64,000 nucleotides of DNA from Multifurca ochricompacta (GCA_022496185.1 WTXG01000002.1:558001-622000), one strand, 5' to 3'; shown: positions 21,234-33,426, counted from the first letter of the stretch. Numbers and translations are program-made. The notes: generated from the letters alone by a model not told the origin.

Positions 21234-24078
21234 ATGGAGGATAATCGATCCCTGGTGTCTATTAAGTCCGTAGCCCCAACCCCGGGCACCCTTGCCAGTA
21301 CGCTACAGTCTATTCCCAATCACCCATTCAATTGGACATCTCTCTATTCGCAGAGCTAATTAAGCGTCTGCGCGTCCTCACACTAACACTACTTCCCTTG
21401 GAGGTTGAAACGAGGAGTATTAATGATCCAACGAGCAGGGTATTACTCCCCAGGTCATTTCCGCGTATATTGCTGCCGCGGGTGACCTCATCGAGGCAGT
21501 GTGTTTCTTTCTCTTTTACCAGATGTGTTAACACTCTTAACCCTGACTGTTGCAAAAAAAGCTGCCCTACTGCCTTCTTCGTGCTCGTCGCGACTTTATG
21601 TTGGAAGCCAACCGTAATGCCGCAGACTATGGGGAGAATTGTGGGCGGGGTAAGCCATCACCTTCCGCTCTATTATTTGCATCCTCTTAGCAATACGAAT
21701 TGATCACATTTATTAGCCATTGCATGCGAGGTCCTCGCAAGAAGAATCGTCCATCAGTCCCCAGTGGACAGGATTCCTGCCATTTTGTCTTCGCGTTACA
21801 AGCATCGCCAGTCCGATGGAGACATCGAATATACCAGTGCAATAGAATTGGCTATTGATTCTCACTGGTGAGACGCTGCGTGACGACCTTATGGCCCTCA
21901 TAGATCCTGACTGCCTACTCAGTACCATCTTTCTGTCTTCGAGCGAGGCTCAAGATGGTTCGTACGCCGCGCTTCGTTTTTCGTCTGCTGCTCTGAAGCC
22001 TCCCGCAGTAATAAATTATCTTTGGACGGGGGATTTGGTGCAAATAAATAACGGAGATCATGACGTAGATTGTAAGGTTGGCACGTCGGGACCTAATGGG
22101 GCTACTCTGACGAATAGTAGACGTCCCTGCGTACGACCATGTCGACCCCTCCTTTTGGGGCCACTTTGATCCCTGTCGTATCGCCGTTCCTCGGTAAGTG
22201 TTGCGCTCTGTCTCAGGTTCTCCTTGTATCCGATTCCGGTCATAGTTACCAAAACGTCCTTCGTGTGATCATCTGGTTGTTCTTCCTCGTCGTGTACTCC
22301 CAAGCCGGTAAGCCCCCTCTTGTTTCATTCTCTGCGTTGTCTGGAACTGTTTTGACAGTCCGTGAGCCTCTTGATCGGCTGGACCCGCTGTATCAGCACC
22401 TTGATTTTTGGGAGGTTATGCTATATGTCATGGCTCTTGCCTTTACATTTGAAGGTGCGTCAATCCCCCTTTCCCATTAGGCCAGCCCAAAGAAAATGGT
22501 AGTCAGATTTGTACAACGTTCGTGCCATTCATTACTTTCGAATGTTGTCATTCACCTGAGGAACAGATCTACAAAACCCTTCGCTTTGCGACATGGCGAG
22601 CCTTTGGCTTTTGGCATCTAGTGGCCAGTATCACGGATGCGCTCTTGCTGGCTGCCTTCATTTTGAGAGTCTCCAGCTTGGCCTCACAGGAAGGGCAGCG
22701 AGACCAGCTTCGCCTTCGCAGCTTCCAGGTTCTGAGCTTCGTGTCCCCCTTAATATGGTGTGTACTTGGTTTTTTTGGGAATCACGTATATTAAGGACCT
22801 CCACTTCAGGATGAGTGCGTATATTAATAACCTTGGCTAGCCAGCCATCAAGCGTAGAGTTGATACCATCTAGAGCTTATCACTGTGTTTGATGGCTATA
22901 AGTATATTGGGACTGTGCAGATCTGCGTCGCCCGAATGATTCGCGAGTCGGGAATATTTTTTTCGGTATGTTCACAGACAGACAAATGACCTCTTTTTTG
23001 CTAATTTGTGTCTAGTTACTGTCCATCCTTGGAATAGGCTTTCTTCAGGGTCTGTACGCCCTCGATGCAGCTGACGGACAAGTGGAATCGTCGTCCGCGG
23101 TTATGCACCTCATGGTGCAATCTCTGTTGCAGTAAGTCATCCAAGTTTTAAGGTCCTATCCTGTCTCTTAGTTCACCACCAGATCTCCCAATTATGACAA
23201 GTTTTCCACAGGGTGTGCTTCACTTATTCATGCTGTACTGTACAATTTGGCTAATTAATTATACTTTGGAAGCTCCGCTGGCCAAACGCTTTATTATTTC
23301 TGGAATGTGGTCACTGCCATTGTACTCCTCAATGTCCTTATCTCCCTCTTTTCGTCCGCATACTCTGATGTAACTCATGCTTATCACTTATAGAGAGCTC
23401 TACCCGATCTAATGACTGTGATATATGCAGGTTGTCGATGATGCAGAGGCGGAGTACCTTGCGTTCTTTGCGAGTAAAACGGTGGCTATGATTCGTGCCC
23501 CTGATACATATCTATATCCCGCCCCATTCAACCTCGTGGAGATACTCTTTGTCGGGCCCTTAGAGTTTGTCCACCTGGTTTCCTCCTATGCGATTAGCTA
23601 ATGGAGTTTCTGCACCAGATTTGTTCTGAGCCCATCAATTTATGCAAAGGTATGGTGACTTGGTCATTCCGTCCATACACCTAACACGAGCCATAGCTTA
23701 ACCGTTCCATCATGACTGTCTTGTTCTTCATCCCCATGACAATAATCGCTCTTCATGAGTCAACGTCGTCAAGGGACGGATGGTTAAATGACTTCATTAG
23801 TGGACCGTCGTTGGAAGATGACGATAGCCCCGCTGCACGCGATCCTGAAGTGGATGGAGAAGATGCCGGGAATGGCCTGGCTATAAGCAAGGTCCCATTT
23901 TCTGAGCTTGTGAAGGCGTTCCCAAATACTCATGAAGTGAGTTTATTTATTTGAACCCACAGCTTGCTTTGACATACTTGTTTTGCAGTCCAGTGAAACC
24001 AGCATTATAAGAGAGGTACAACAAGTAAAGGCACAGCTAGACGCTTTGATCAGGTCACTGGACGCGCGGAAGTCTTAG
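21234..24078 (+). CDS. YVC1: Yvc1/TRPY-type vacuolar cation channel, many exons, one frame break
   Basis: TRPY channels release Ca2+ from the fungal vacuole in response to stretch and osmotic shock. Around 15 exons are joined by GT-AG introns of about 50-60 nt. Conserved pieces in order: LAKLIKRLRVLTLTLLPLEV, GDLIEALPYCLLRARRDFML, RAIACEVLARRIVH, SFWGHFDPCRIAVPRYQ, membrane helices VLRVIIWLFFLVVYSQA, FWEVMLYVMALAFTFE, ATWRAFGFWHLVASITDALL, then ITVFDGYKYIGTVQICVARM, FFSLLSILGIGFLQGLYAL (pore region), TAIVLLNVLISLFSSAYSD and the C-terminal VVDDAEAEYLAFFA. A short coiled-coil-like end (EVQQVKAQLDALIRSL) stops at 24076-24078. Splicing between LIW and LITVF requires a 5-nt exon at 22810-22814. 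In the C run 21448-21451 one extra C is needed to join SRVLLP to QVISAYIAAAG. Confidence 0.85.
22810..22814 (+). other. Five-nucleotide microexon of YVC1
   Basis: Bases GATGA lie between an acceptor (CTTCAG, ending 22809) and a donor (GTGCGT, from 22815). With introns 22758-22809 and 22815-22873 the codons read W-M-K-L-I-T-V-F. Skipping the microexon would create an immediate stop (TGA). Confidence 0.65.
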
Positions 24079-24185
24079 TAGACTGATCGGTTGTTAAAAT
24101 GTCATGGTCATCTTGAATGAATAAAACGAGAAACTTACTTGACTTGCCGAGATTTTTACGTATATGTGGGCATTGAAATCTGAAA

Positions 24186-24965
24186 TCAGACGTCAAATTG
24201 TGAGTCTGCTACGGGGTCGCGGGTGAGTTGCGTAAGTACGCCCATAGCCCGAACAAAGAAGGGCCGTATCTCGTTGATTTCCATGGAACAAAGATTGGGC
24301 AGCTAGCATAACCACTGTAGTCACACGCAATAAGTGAGATAACATGCAGAATTGCGTACACTCAATTCACTGTGGTCAATTTTTTGGAGTCCTTCTCTAC
24401 TCTTTGCTTGCCGGACTTCGCGAATATCCTTAAGAAGAGATCTGATTCTCTCAGAGTTTTGAATGTCGTCCGGCGCTCTATGTTCAGTATGCACGAGCGG
24501 ATATACGTTGAGTGCACAAGAGGGACCCACACGTCAAGCAGCAGCTTTGCTATTTCGGTAAAGCGAAAGGGAAACTGACTAAATTCTTGGCGACTTGTTT
24601 CCAGAGCCAATCTATCCTGAAGAAAATCTGCGCGGACAAGTGAGCAGTCCCGCATGTGGGTTTCAATCCTCGGCCCACCGACGCTCAACCAATTTGGTGG
24701 GACAATGTGACATTTCTTTTTCATCTTGAGATTAATGGCCATCCATAAAGGTATTTTCGCTTTATTCGGGGGGCGTAAAGGACCATATGCTCCCTGAATA
24801 CCTTGTTCAGAGGACAAGAGAGGGCGGGGGGAAGGCGGGCCATACAGAGATGAAAGCTGTCCGTTCCATGGAGATGAGAGGTATGATCTCTACTAGCTCT
24901 TCAGATGCAATAAGCTCAAGTTCTGGTGGTGTAACCGAATTTCTCAAGGAGACAGGGAGTGCCAT
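24186..24965 (-). CDS. PSF2: GINS complex subunit Psf2
   Basis: GINS links Cdc45 and Mcm2-7 into the CMG replicative helicase. The start MALPVSLRNSVTPPELEL at 24965 leads to the family hallmarks VEIIPLISMERTAFIS, GPLRPPNKAKIPLWMAINLK, CHIVPPNWLS, FRFTEIAKLLLDV, RIRSLLKDIREVRQAKSREG and MEINEIRPFFVRAMG, ending at 24186. Five exons; the first is 24965-24846, the second opens at 24793, and the last follows a CTAG acceptor near 24307. The product is of about 200 residues, normal for Psf2. No defects seen. It converges on YVC1 (107 bp) and diverges from haspin (258 bp), so two cell-cycle genes share a promoter region. Confidence 0.93.
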
Positions 24966-25222
24966 GGAGTGACTGGTTGTCGTGATTTTTGATTGTATCA
25001 CAGATCAGAGATCAGATTAAAGATAGTAGTTGGATATATTAATTAGGTCACGTGGTCGTCTTAGAGATCATGTGATGTTACGCGTTGGTGTTTGTTTGGC
25101 CATCGCGTGTTGCTGTCCTGTTGACAGTGCAGTAACTGTATGCTCATTCACCCACTCGCTGGTTCAGCTTTATTGCTCTTCTTGTCTTTCTCCTTGGAAT
25201 TACATTTGTAGGCGTATTGTAT

Positions 25223-27770
25223 ATGCTAGGCGCACGCACAAAGCAAGTCTTCTCGTACGGGCGAAGGAACAGGCGCATCATCAATGACAGACACGACTTA
25301 TTTGATGGCGAGAGCACTAAAAGGCTACCTGTATCTAATGACACCAGAGAGCATCCAGGAAACACACACGCATTTGTTGTCCTCAGTACACCGCCATCCA
25401 AGCGGAGGAATGGCATAGGAAAAGGGCCCGAAATCATATCCGGCGGGTCTTCGACCTTCTCGCCACTCGTGCCTTCGTGCAATCGCACAAGGAAAAGACG
25501 TGAGAACAAGCACACCGACTCCTCCCACAAGCATTTTTACTCTCCTAGTTCTGCTCGCCAACCTCTTAACCCCCACTCCCTTAACATTTCCCGACGTCCT
25601 TCTCTCGGCGGGGCCAAAAAGAAAGTGACGCTTCCGGGGTCGAAGGGTGAATCAACATCATACCTTTCGAAGTCCCCGGTTATCGACGTGGATATCTTCG
25701 TGTTGGATGAAAAAGGCAGGAGGGTCAGCCAAGAGAGGAGGGCCTCGAAGACAAACGTTCAAGTGAATCAAAGAACGATCCTGGGCTCGAGCCCAGCCAC
25801 GTACCGGAATACTACTGCTGCCAGCGTGATTGTGATTTCTGATAGTGACGATGACGATGGAAATTATGTCTCATCACCGCACATCATGCCGCGAGCCAGG
25901 CGGTGGCCAAAAGCCATGCTCTCCTCAGACGATGAGGACGTTGCTGAACCTCCAATTCGCCACGGCTCTTCTCTCACTTCACCCGTATCTCATCCCAATG
26001 AAGATAGTCCAAGGCGGGTCCCATTAACGGTCGAACGGTCGGCTCCTCGTTTCTCTCGCCCAAGATCCACTGTAATTCCCAAATCCCACTTCTGGATCGA
26101 AATCACAAACCCTCGCCCCCAAGCGCCGTTACGAAGCCGACCCGAGCAAATTGAACTTTATCATTCTCCTCCCCGACTTCCCCGCAACAAGCAACGTCAG
26201 CTCACACCTATTGGACGTAAGGGGCCCGCCTTTCCCCAGCTGCCTCCGTCCCCATCGACTGTTACTGATCTTGATATTTCCTTTGACCTCACCGAGCTGA
26301 CACTTTCGTCAGCCCCTTTTGAGAGTCATGCCCCTCCCAAACAACCACCTTATCTTCTTCCTCTTTTGGAAGAATGTGGGCAGAGTGCACCTGTAGAATT
26401 CTCCGCTTTTATCGAAGCGTTTCCTGTGCACCCCATTGTCCGGTCATCCTGCACTTCTCAAGCGTTATTCGAAAAAATCGGGGAGGCCTCGTACTCAGAG
26501 GTCTTTGGCATCGGTGACGTTGTCCTCAAAATCATACCTATCCGCAACGAAGAATGCTCAGGTGAGCTGGACGTAGAAACCCCTGCTCCGAGCGACGCCA
26601 AGGATGTACTCAAGGAGATCGTCGTAACGCGGGCTTTGGGGGAGATGTGCAGCGGGTTTGTAAGCCTTCTGAAGACTTACGTCGTCCGCGGAAAATATCC
26701 TTCTCTATTACTCAACCTCTGGGACGAGTACAACCAGACCAAGGGTTCAGAAAGTGTGCGACCAGGTGTGGCCCCTTCTATCGTGACGCGGCTCATTCAC
26801 CTAAAAATTCTCAGATATGTTGGCCGTATCCCAGGTGTATGCTATAATCGTGTTACCCAATGGCGGCCCAGACTTGGAAACATATACTTTCACCCAGCCA
26901 ACCAAGACAGGTTGGCGCCAGGCTTGCAGCCTCTTCTGGCAAGTTGCGCGCGCCCTTGCGACGGCAGAGAACTTGGTTTCCTTTGAAGTACGTGGTCTGG
27001 GTCCGTGTGCTTATCTGAGATTGAGCTTTCCTTGAATCCAGCACAGGGATCTTCACTGGGGGCAGATCCTTGTAAAAGAGGTCGCTTCAAAAGCACCCTC
27101 CTGTCAAGGCACACCAGCTACCGATATATGGCTTCCCATGGACCACCAAGCTCATGGTGTCAAGGCCACTGTGATTGATCTCGGACTTGCACGGATGGAA
27201 GCGCATATAGGCAACGGTTCTACAGAGGTTCGTTGGACCCCTTGGATAAAGAGACATTTGAAGGAGAAGGTTAGTGTAGTTTTTCATTTTTCTGTTTTCC
27301 TGGACCCTTTGCTCACTTATAATTCAGGAGACTACCAGTTTGACATTTATCGCCTCATGCGTAAGCACAATGGCGATTGCTGGGCCGATTTCCACCCCCT
27401 TAGCAATGTAATGGTATGCCTATACCATACTCATGAGGCAACTGGCATTCGATAACAGTCTAACGGCTTCCAGTGGTTGCATTACCTACTCATCAAACTC
27501 CTGAAGTCCAAAAACTTGCGCCCACCGAGAAAGTCCTTAAGTTCAGTTGCGAGTCAAGGCTTCACAGAGAGACAGTGCTATGAGTGTCTCCTCAAGATGG
27601 AGAGCTTACTGGCACAGAGTATGAGAAACGTGCAGGCGCACAAACTGGTAGTGAGCAAGCATGGCCGACGGAAGAGAACCACGCCCACGAAAGCGGCTAC
27701 GGTGTCTTCTTCGGAGCCACAGTGCGCTGGTGATGTGCTCAGATTTGGGGAGAGTTTAGGTTGGGTATGA
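25223..27770 (+). CDS. Haspin-like histone H3 Thr3 kinase, one frame break
   Basis: Haspin phosphorylates histone H3 Thr3 at mitotic centromeres to recruit the chromosomal passenger complex. The start MLGARTKQVFSYGRRNRR is followed by about 380 disordered residues with an acidic patch (VIVISDSDDDDGN). The kinase domain begins IGEASYSEVFGIGDVVLKII (Gly-loop and Lys), and continues IIVLPNGGPDLE, HRDLHWGQILV (catalytic loop), VIDLGLARM (in the place where haspins lack a normal DFG) and DYQFDIYRLM. Introns: about 26766-26814, 26987-27040, 27271-27327, 27416-27473. At the C run 27238-27241 one extra base joins VRWTP to LDKETFEGEG; without it the frame is lost just before the DYQFDIY helix. The tail after the kinase ends at 27770. 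Confidence 0.88.
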
Positions 27771-28152
27771 TCTAGAAGCCTATAGTGGATTCTGCTGCGT
27801 TGTACTACATGTCGCACTGTATACGGTTCCCTTATTCCCTTGTCTCTGCAATTGCTATAATCTGGGAGAAAATTGGGGTTCTAGAATTCCTACCTAACCT
27901 ACGAAACAGGCGCTAAAAGCTGGATAGTTGGTAGACATCGACTTGACGCAGAACCCTGACAATCACATAGGGTAATTATACGAAAGAACTATACGAGGGG
28001 AAAGCAGACACAAAGCGAATGGATTAAATTATCTGCAATGCCAGATCCGTCAGTCCTAGACTCGTGCGCTGTATCAGAAACACCGACCCTAATAAAGAAT
28101 ATGAGAGCCAGGTACACAGGGAGATGATGGCAATATGAGATTCATGACACGA
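27771..28152. other. Intergenic region downstream of haspin
   Basis: A 380-bp stretch between the haspin stop and the doubtful 3' end of the next minus-strand gene. No coding signal seen. Confidence 0.5.
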
Positions 28153-29219
28153 CTATCGTTCGTAAAGCTCTTGCGTGTGGTGAATATCGTGATGGGCCTG
28201 AAGCTGCAGCATGCGTCGCTTGCCGGGACAGGGCTGGGACCCGACCTGGGTATGACGCCAATGCTTTCGCGAGGGCTTACATATGCGCCGCGAAGGTATT
28301 GATAGCTCTCTTTCTTTGGCGAGCCATGCTTGAGAAGGAACTACCGTGGAGCCCTGGCACCTAAATTTGGTTGCAGTGGCAGAGCGTAGGGGGGACCTGA
28401 GCCCGTGAGAGGTTGAACTTCGCGACCACGATGAGATGGTGACGATGCTCGGTCGGCCGCGGCAACTAAGGACGCCAATAATGCCCATGTCGGGTTGAGA
28501 ATCGAGAGCCTTTGGAACAGGAAAGAATATCCCAGACGTGGATAGCGTGGATAGGTGGTGCATTCGACTATAGGGAGCTGGCAGATACATCACTGGTACC
28601 GGAACCCTTTGGAGTAGCTTAAGGGGTATCCATTATAAGTTCTGTCACCGAGATTTCCCATCTGGGCCGTTACCGATGACAGGGAAAGGAAATCGTAGAA
28701 TCACTGGCGAAAAAGTAGGGCAGATGCAGAGGCCGTGAGAGGTCAAAGTACCCTGCATCGCGGAATGGTCGTTGTCGCTGCTGCTTCGGGATGAAGACGG
28801 GCTCTGTCGACTCGGGCCCAAGTGGGCTTGACTTGTTGGCAGTCTTTTCGCCCGTATCCTGATCTGTTTCTAGCAATGATGCTCTGATATGCTCCGCATC
28901 GCCGCTCTGACGATGAGAATGGCGAACTTGGGGAATCACGGTTAAATTGCTATCGTATGCAAAGTCTCTAACTTTGATGCCATGGCGAGCCAACCACTCG
29001 GGGGAAATCTGAGGTTGTGGTCCTTGCCGTTGGCGAATAGCAAGAGACGGACGCCTAGTATAATCGGAAGAGGTTGATGGACTGGATAACTGAGCGGTTG
29101 GAAACTTTACGAGACACATTTGGCGACATTGAACACGAGATCAGGCCACCACTCACGATACGTTGTCCAGCACCGCTTCTTGGTGTTGAAGTTGTATGCT
29201 CACTTGAATCATTTGACAT
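28153..29219 (-). CDS. Unknown protein; 3' half of the model uncertain
   Basis: Not recognised. The 5' part is well supported: ATG at 29219 (MSNDSSEHTTSTPRSGAG), a GTGAGT...CTCAG intron, and a second exon from about 29092 to 28673 with SSDYTRRPSLAIRQRQG, SPEWLARHGIKVRDFAYD, EPVFIPKQQRQRPFRDAGYF. After a probable intron (about 28671-28620) the remaining open frame (28593-28153, ending QELYER) has poor protein character in places, and a competing frame around 28400-28500 (PTWALLASLVAADR) looks better, so one or more frame faults may exist here too. Expected to be largely disordered. Divergent from the PP2C gene with 184 bp between starts. Confidence 0.4.
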
Positions 29220-29403
29220 GAGTATTTTTTAATGCAAAGTTAGGCCATGGTCGGTTGTCGTGATCATCACGGCAAGTTACACGTCGTCAAATGACCTTTC
29301 TTGTCCTGTCCAGGACCTTTAATTTGCTCATTATTCCACACGCCCACACGCTTATACTTTCCTGCTCCCGACTTTCAGGCCTTCAAGACGACGGCATTCT
29401 CGG

Positions 29404-31161
29404 ATGTTTAACCGTGCTTGGAAACCCATCCTTGGCGCGGCCGTTGTCGGTGCCCCATCTGCATATATTTACTACAGGTATACAGAAAGCAACAAATATC
29501 CCACTTTCACAATCAACGTGAAAGACAAGGGGCCAGACGGCAAGGCTTCCATGGTCAAACGTTCATTCCCTCTCCTTTCCAAAGCTGCCGTTGATCAGCG
29601 AATTAACGAGTCGGCAACTCTCACCAGTCAACCTCCGTCCCAAGGTTTGGTTTGGAAACACACCACTGCCCACCTCTCCTCGAATAACCCTATCGAGGAT
29701 GCGCATGCACAAGCAGTCATCACCACAGAAGCCACCTCCTCTGATCCCGCCCGCAATCTTCTCTTTTATGCTGTCATGGATGGGCACGCTGGTTTCAATA
29801 CATCTAGGCTACTCTCTCATGTGCTTATACCTGCTGTCGTTCTTGAACTGACCGCGTTCGCTCGCGAGGCAGATGCCTCTGCCAAGACATTATCCGTACT
29901 TGACATCCTCAAATCCCCTTTTTCCTTCAGTCCCCAGCCAGGGATGACTGTGCCTCGGGACAAACGTGTAGAGAGGGTGTCACAAGCAATTCAGAGAGCA
30001 TTCTATAATGTCGACTTCGAGATAATAAACGGTCCTCTTCGTGTCCTTGCAGCCAATGTTAGCAAGTTGGACAACGCAAACACTCCAGACCTTAGTCAGC
30101 ACCCCATGGCGGAGGCATCTATGCTGCCCGCCTTATCAGGTGTGCTTCATGCACTCCAATATCCCGACTACGGTCCTCTGACTTCGTGTTAGGCAGCTGC
30201 GCATTAATGGCGTTCCTCGATCCGTCAAGACAAGACCTTTATGTAGCATGTACAGGGGATAGCCGTGCCGTTGCTGGGATCTGGGAAGAAAGTGAAGATG
30301 GTACGGGTAAGTGGCGCGTGGAGGTTCTCTCTGAAGATCAGACCGGACGCAACCCAAACGAAATCAGGCGGTGTGCCGCTTATTTTCCTCCATTGATAAT
30401 TTTCTCATCTCCACTCATTCAGCATACAGTCAGAGCACCCTGCGAGCGAAGCTGAAGATGTGATCTCGCGCGGACGCATCCTCGGAGGGCTTGAACCGTC
30501 CCGAGCATTTGGTGACGCCCGCTACAAATGGCCTCGCGAAGTGCAAGAAACGTACGTACTTATCATCTGTTCACACCTCCTAGAACCATTTTTATCATCC
30601 GCCATCTACAGTTTATACAAAGCGTTCATAGCAGGCGCTGGAAAGGCCATGCGCCCCGCCCCACCCGCATTGAAGACACCTCCGTATGTTATCGCGACGC
30701 CAGTTGTCACACACCGGAAACTCTCCCTCCCCAAGTCTGGATTGCCAAAAGAGAAATCAACCTCATTAAAATTCTTGATTCTTGCGACTGATGGGCTCTG
30801 GGATGAGCTCTCATCAGAAGAAGTTGTTTCACTTGTTGGGGGCTATTTCTCAGGTCTCAAGGGTACTGTCTCGAAGGCATCCCTCCAGACGCTTGTTCCC
30901 ACTACCAGTGGCTCAGCCACAGTGCAAGGTAAAGAGCAAACTAGAGGCAATGCCCGCCAGGGTTCGTGGGCTTTTGTAGACGACAATGTCAGCGCTCATC
31001 TGATTCGAAACGCGTTCGGAGGTGGCGATGAAGACGAGCTGAGGAAAATCTTGAGCATACCTGCCCCACACTCTAGACGATGGAGGGACGATGTTACAGT
31101 GACAGTAGTATGGTGGGAGGAAGCCCAAGAAAGTAGTTTGGGGAAGAAGGCAAAGCTCTAA
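29404..31161 (+). CDS. PP2C phosphatase, mitochondrial pyruvate-dehydrogenase-phosphatase (Ptc5/PDP) type
   Basis: A metal-dependent Ser/Thr phosphatase. The N-terminus MFNRAWKPILGAAVVGAPSA with a following hydrophobic and aromatic stretch fits a mitochondrial presequence or inner-membrane anchor. PP2C metal motifs are visible: NPIEDAHAQ, YAVMDGHAG, GSCALMAFLD with CTGDSRAV, GGLEPSRAFGD, LATDGLWDELSSEE and the final Asp pair in RRWRDDVTVTVVWW. Introns: 30140-30191, 30373-30420 and 30552-30610. No frame faults. Compared with simple PP2Cs there are inserts typical of PDP phosphatases, so regulation of pyruvate dehydrogenase is the likely role; this rests on architecture only. Confidence 0.85.
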
Positions 31162-31268
31162 TCATCACTCGTTGCCTTTCACATGCTTTTATTTGCTTGA
31201 CAAGTGCTACATGCTGTCGGATCGTATGTAAAGGGCAAGGAACCCTTGGTCTATGCGACGAGGTAACC

Positions 31269-33426
31269 TTAGATGATGGGTTTTTTCTTCTTCCCGTGTC
31301 GTCCTTGCATAGCATCCTTAACACTACTCGTGCGCTTGAATGGGCTGGGATACCCAAAAGCTCTGTGCTTGGCAGCTGAACCAGGAGTATTGAATCGTCG
31401 TGCTGAAGAGCGATGCGAAGGCCCATCATCGTGGTCTGATAGTTTTCTCTTGATCCCCTGCGTAGATGAAGGGCTGCCATAGAATTGGGTGGGTGGTATT
31501 GAGGACAGGGACGAGAGTGTCGATGACATGTCAATGTGGGGGGTGGGAAGTGCTGCCTTTGGTGCAGACTCGGGTTCCTCAACTTTCTCGCCTGTGTCTT
31601 CAGCCTCATCCTCATCAACATACTGCGAGAGGCTCTGTAGCGCGCTCGATGGCTTTCGGAGTGCAGGCTTCGATGCTGCGTCAATCTTTTTCTTCAAGAG
31701 ATCTGCTTGTGGGTCGCGCACTGACGTCACCGGATGCATAGACTTCGATATCACAGGCGATGTTAACAACGGCCCTATGAAAGGTTGTTTCTGCTTCTCG
31801 TCGGCGTCGGCATCTGAAGCCTTTCTTTTCAACTTGCCCTTCATGCCACTGGGTGTGGCTGGCTGCCACTGAGATTCTGACGTGATGGCAACCTGCAAGC
31901 CATGCCCGCGCTCGCGCATGTAGAACAGAATGTACGCGTTCTTCATACTGGTCGGTGACCAGGGTGCCGCGTCACTGAATCGTCATTCATCTCGTACCAC
32001 TGGTCATTGGACCCTTTGACATGAGCGTAATAGTGCCCAGAATTGGGGCCACCACCGGCGTGCGAGATGACACCATATAACGAATATGAAGGACCATACT
32101 GACCCTCGCTCATGGCGTGTGATAAGGACAGGCGTTCATCGTACCGGACGGCGTGCCCGATTTTGCGTCCAAGTGGGGAAAAGCGTTTGAGGTGAATAGT
32201 GAGTGCCAAAGGTGCTTCATGTACAGTCAACCGTTTAGAAGCTACCACACGCCTCTTACACCTGGGATGAAGCCGGTATCAGACGGAAAACGCCAGCAAC
32301 AATTAGAAAGCGCGTACTTCTCACACTTGTATTTATCAGCGCCCTTCAAGTAATCAATAGCTGTAAACTTGCGCAAGGCATCCCTTAAGGTATCAACCCC
32401 ATGGATGTCAACGCTCAGATCGAGTATACTGTCAAAGGTATCGCTATTGTGGTGGCACTCGTCGCAAGTCACCCGAGAGCGCAGCTTTCCGCCGAAAATT
32501 CGGTGCACCCAGGTCGTTTCTGCAAGTTTAGGGTCGGCTTTTCTACGACAAAACGTAAGTATATATACAAGTCAGTCAGTTCCGGCCCTGAGGAATGCAC
32601 CTACATTGAATGCCCCGCAAGACAGGATTTTGTAGGGCATCAACGGCATATCGGAGGAACTCATGGGAGTCCTCTTGACGGCCACGGCGCATGTGACCAG
32701 CAATCACTGGGGTGAGATGAATACCAGTCCAGGGAAAAGATGACAGAATAACCTACGCTGAAGCCTGCTGGCTATTTGGTGTGGTGTGAAAGCGTGTCTC
32801 CTACGGCCATGGGCCTCCTCCATAACTGCTTGTAGAGAACAACTCATGCAAAAGCCCCCTTTGACCCGACCTGGAAGTCGATGAATGTCAGTTATCTCAA
32901 GGGATCAGAATGCACATACAAGGTTGCGTCCTGTTATGCGCAAGTAAGACGTGCAGAAGAGGTGGTGTTGCAATAAACACTGGAGAGCGCTATTCAAGAA
33001 GCAGCTATTGCCAGTGTTAATCAATCCGGAGCCAACGGTCACCCCCTTAGGCCAAGTTGTTTCTACTGAGCCAGTGAAGAGGGTGCTACTTTTTTTACCA
33101 GCAGGAGAAGTCCTTATCGGGGGAAGGGAAGCCTGGTGTACCGCTTGGACAGGTCCTTGTACCTACGGAAGTTGATGAGACAGAATGAACGGCGCAAAAG
33201 AAAGTGGTACCTCTGATCTAGCAACTGCCTTGGGAGAGCCATTTACAGGTTCATATTTTCCCTCTGCAATCAACAGAGTACCAGAAGATGACCCTTCGAC
33301 AAACTCCACAACAGGAGGTAAGAGTTTGTTGAAACTTTCGATATCCTTGGCTGGTCTGTATTGTGGCACACTTTCGGGGGACTGATGGGGCCCAATAGAA
33401 GCGGGATATAGCGGTAAGGCGAGCAT
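31269..33426 (-). CDS. Ubiquitin-specific protease, USP36/Ubp10-like, one frame break
   Basis: A deubiquitinase of peptidase family C19. The N-terminal region YRPAKDIESFNKLLPPVVEF precedes the Cys box GLINTGNSCFLNSALQCLL (about 33025-32970). Then GRQEDSHEFLRYAVDAL, the zinc-binding part (VTCDECHHNSD...YKCEKC), LTIHLKRFSP and the His box ISHAGGGPNSGHYYAHVK. A basic Ser-rich tail with a Lys run (HGKKKKP) ends at 31269 and fits nucleolar targeting, as in USP36 and Ubp10, where histone H2B or RNA polymerase I are substrates. At about 32965-32972 one extra base is required to pass from LNSALQCLLQ to TPPLLHVLLAHNRTQ. Start at 33426 (MLALPLYPASIG) is the best in-frame ATG, not proved. Converges on the PP2C gene (107 bp). 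Confidence 0.85.
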
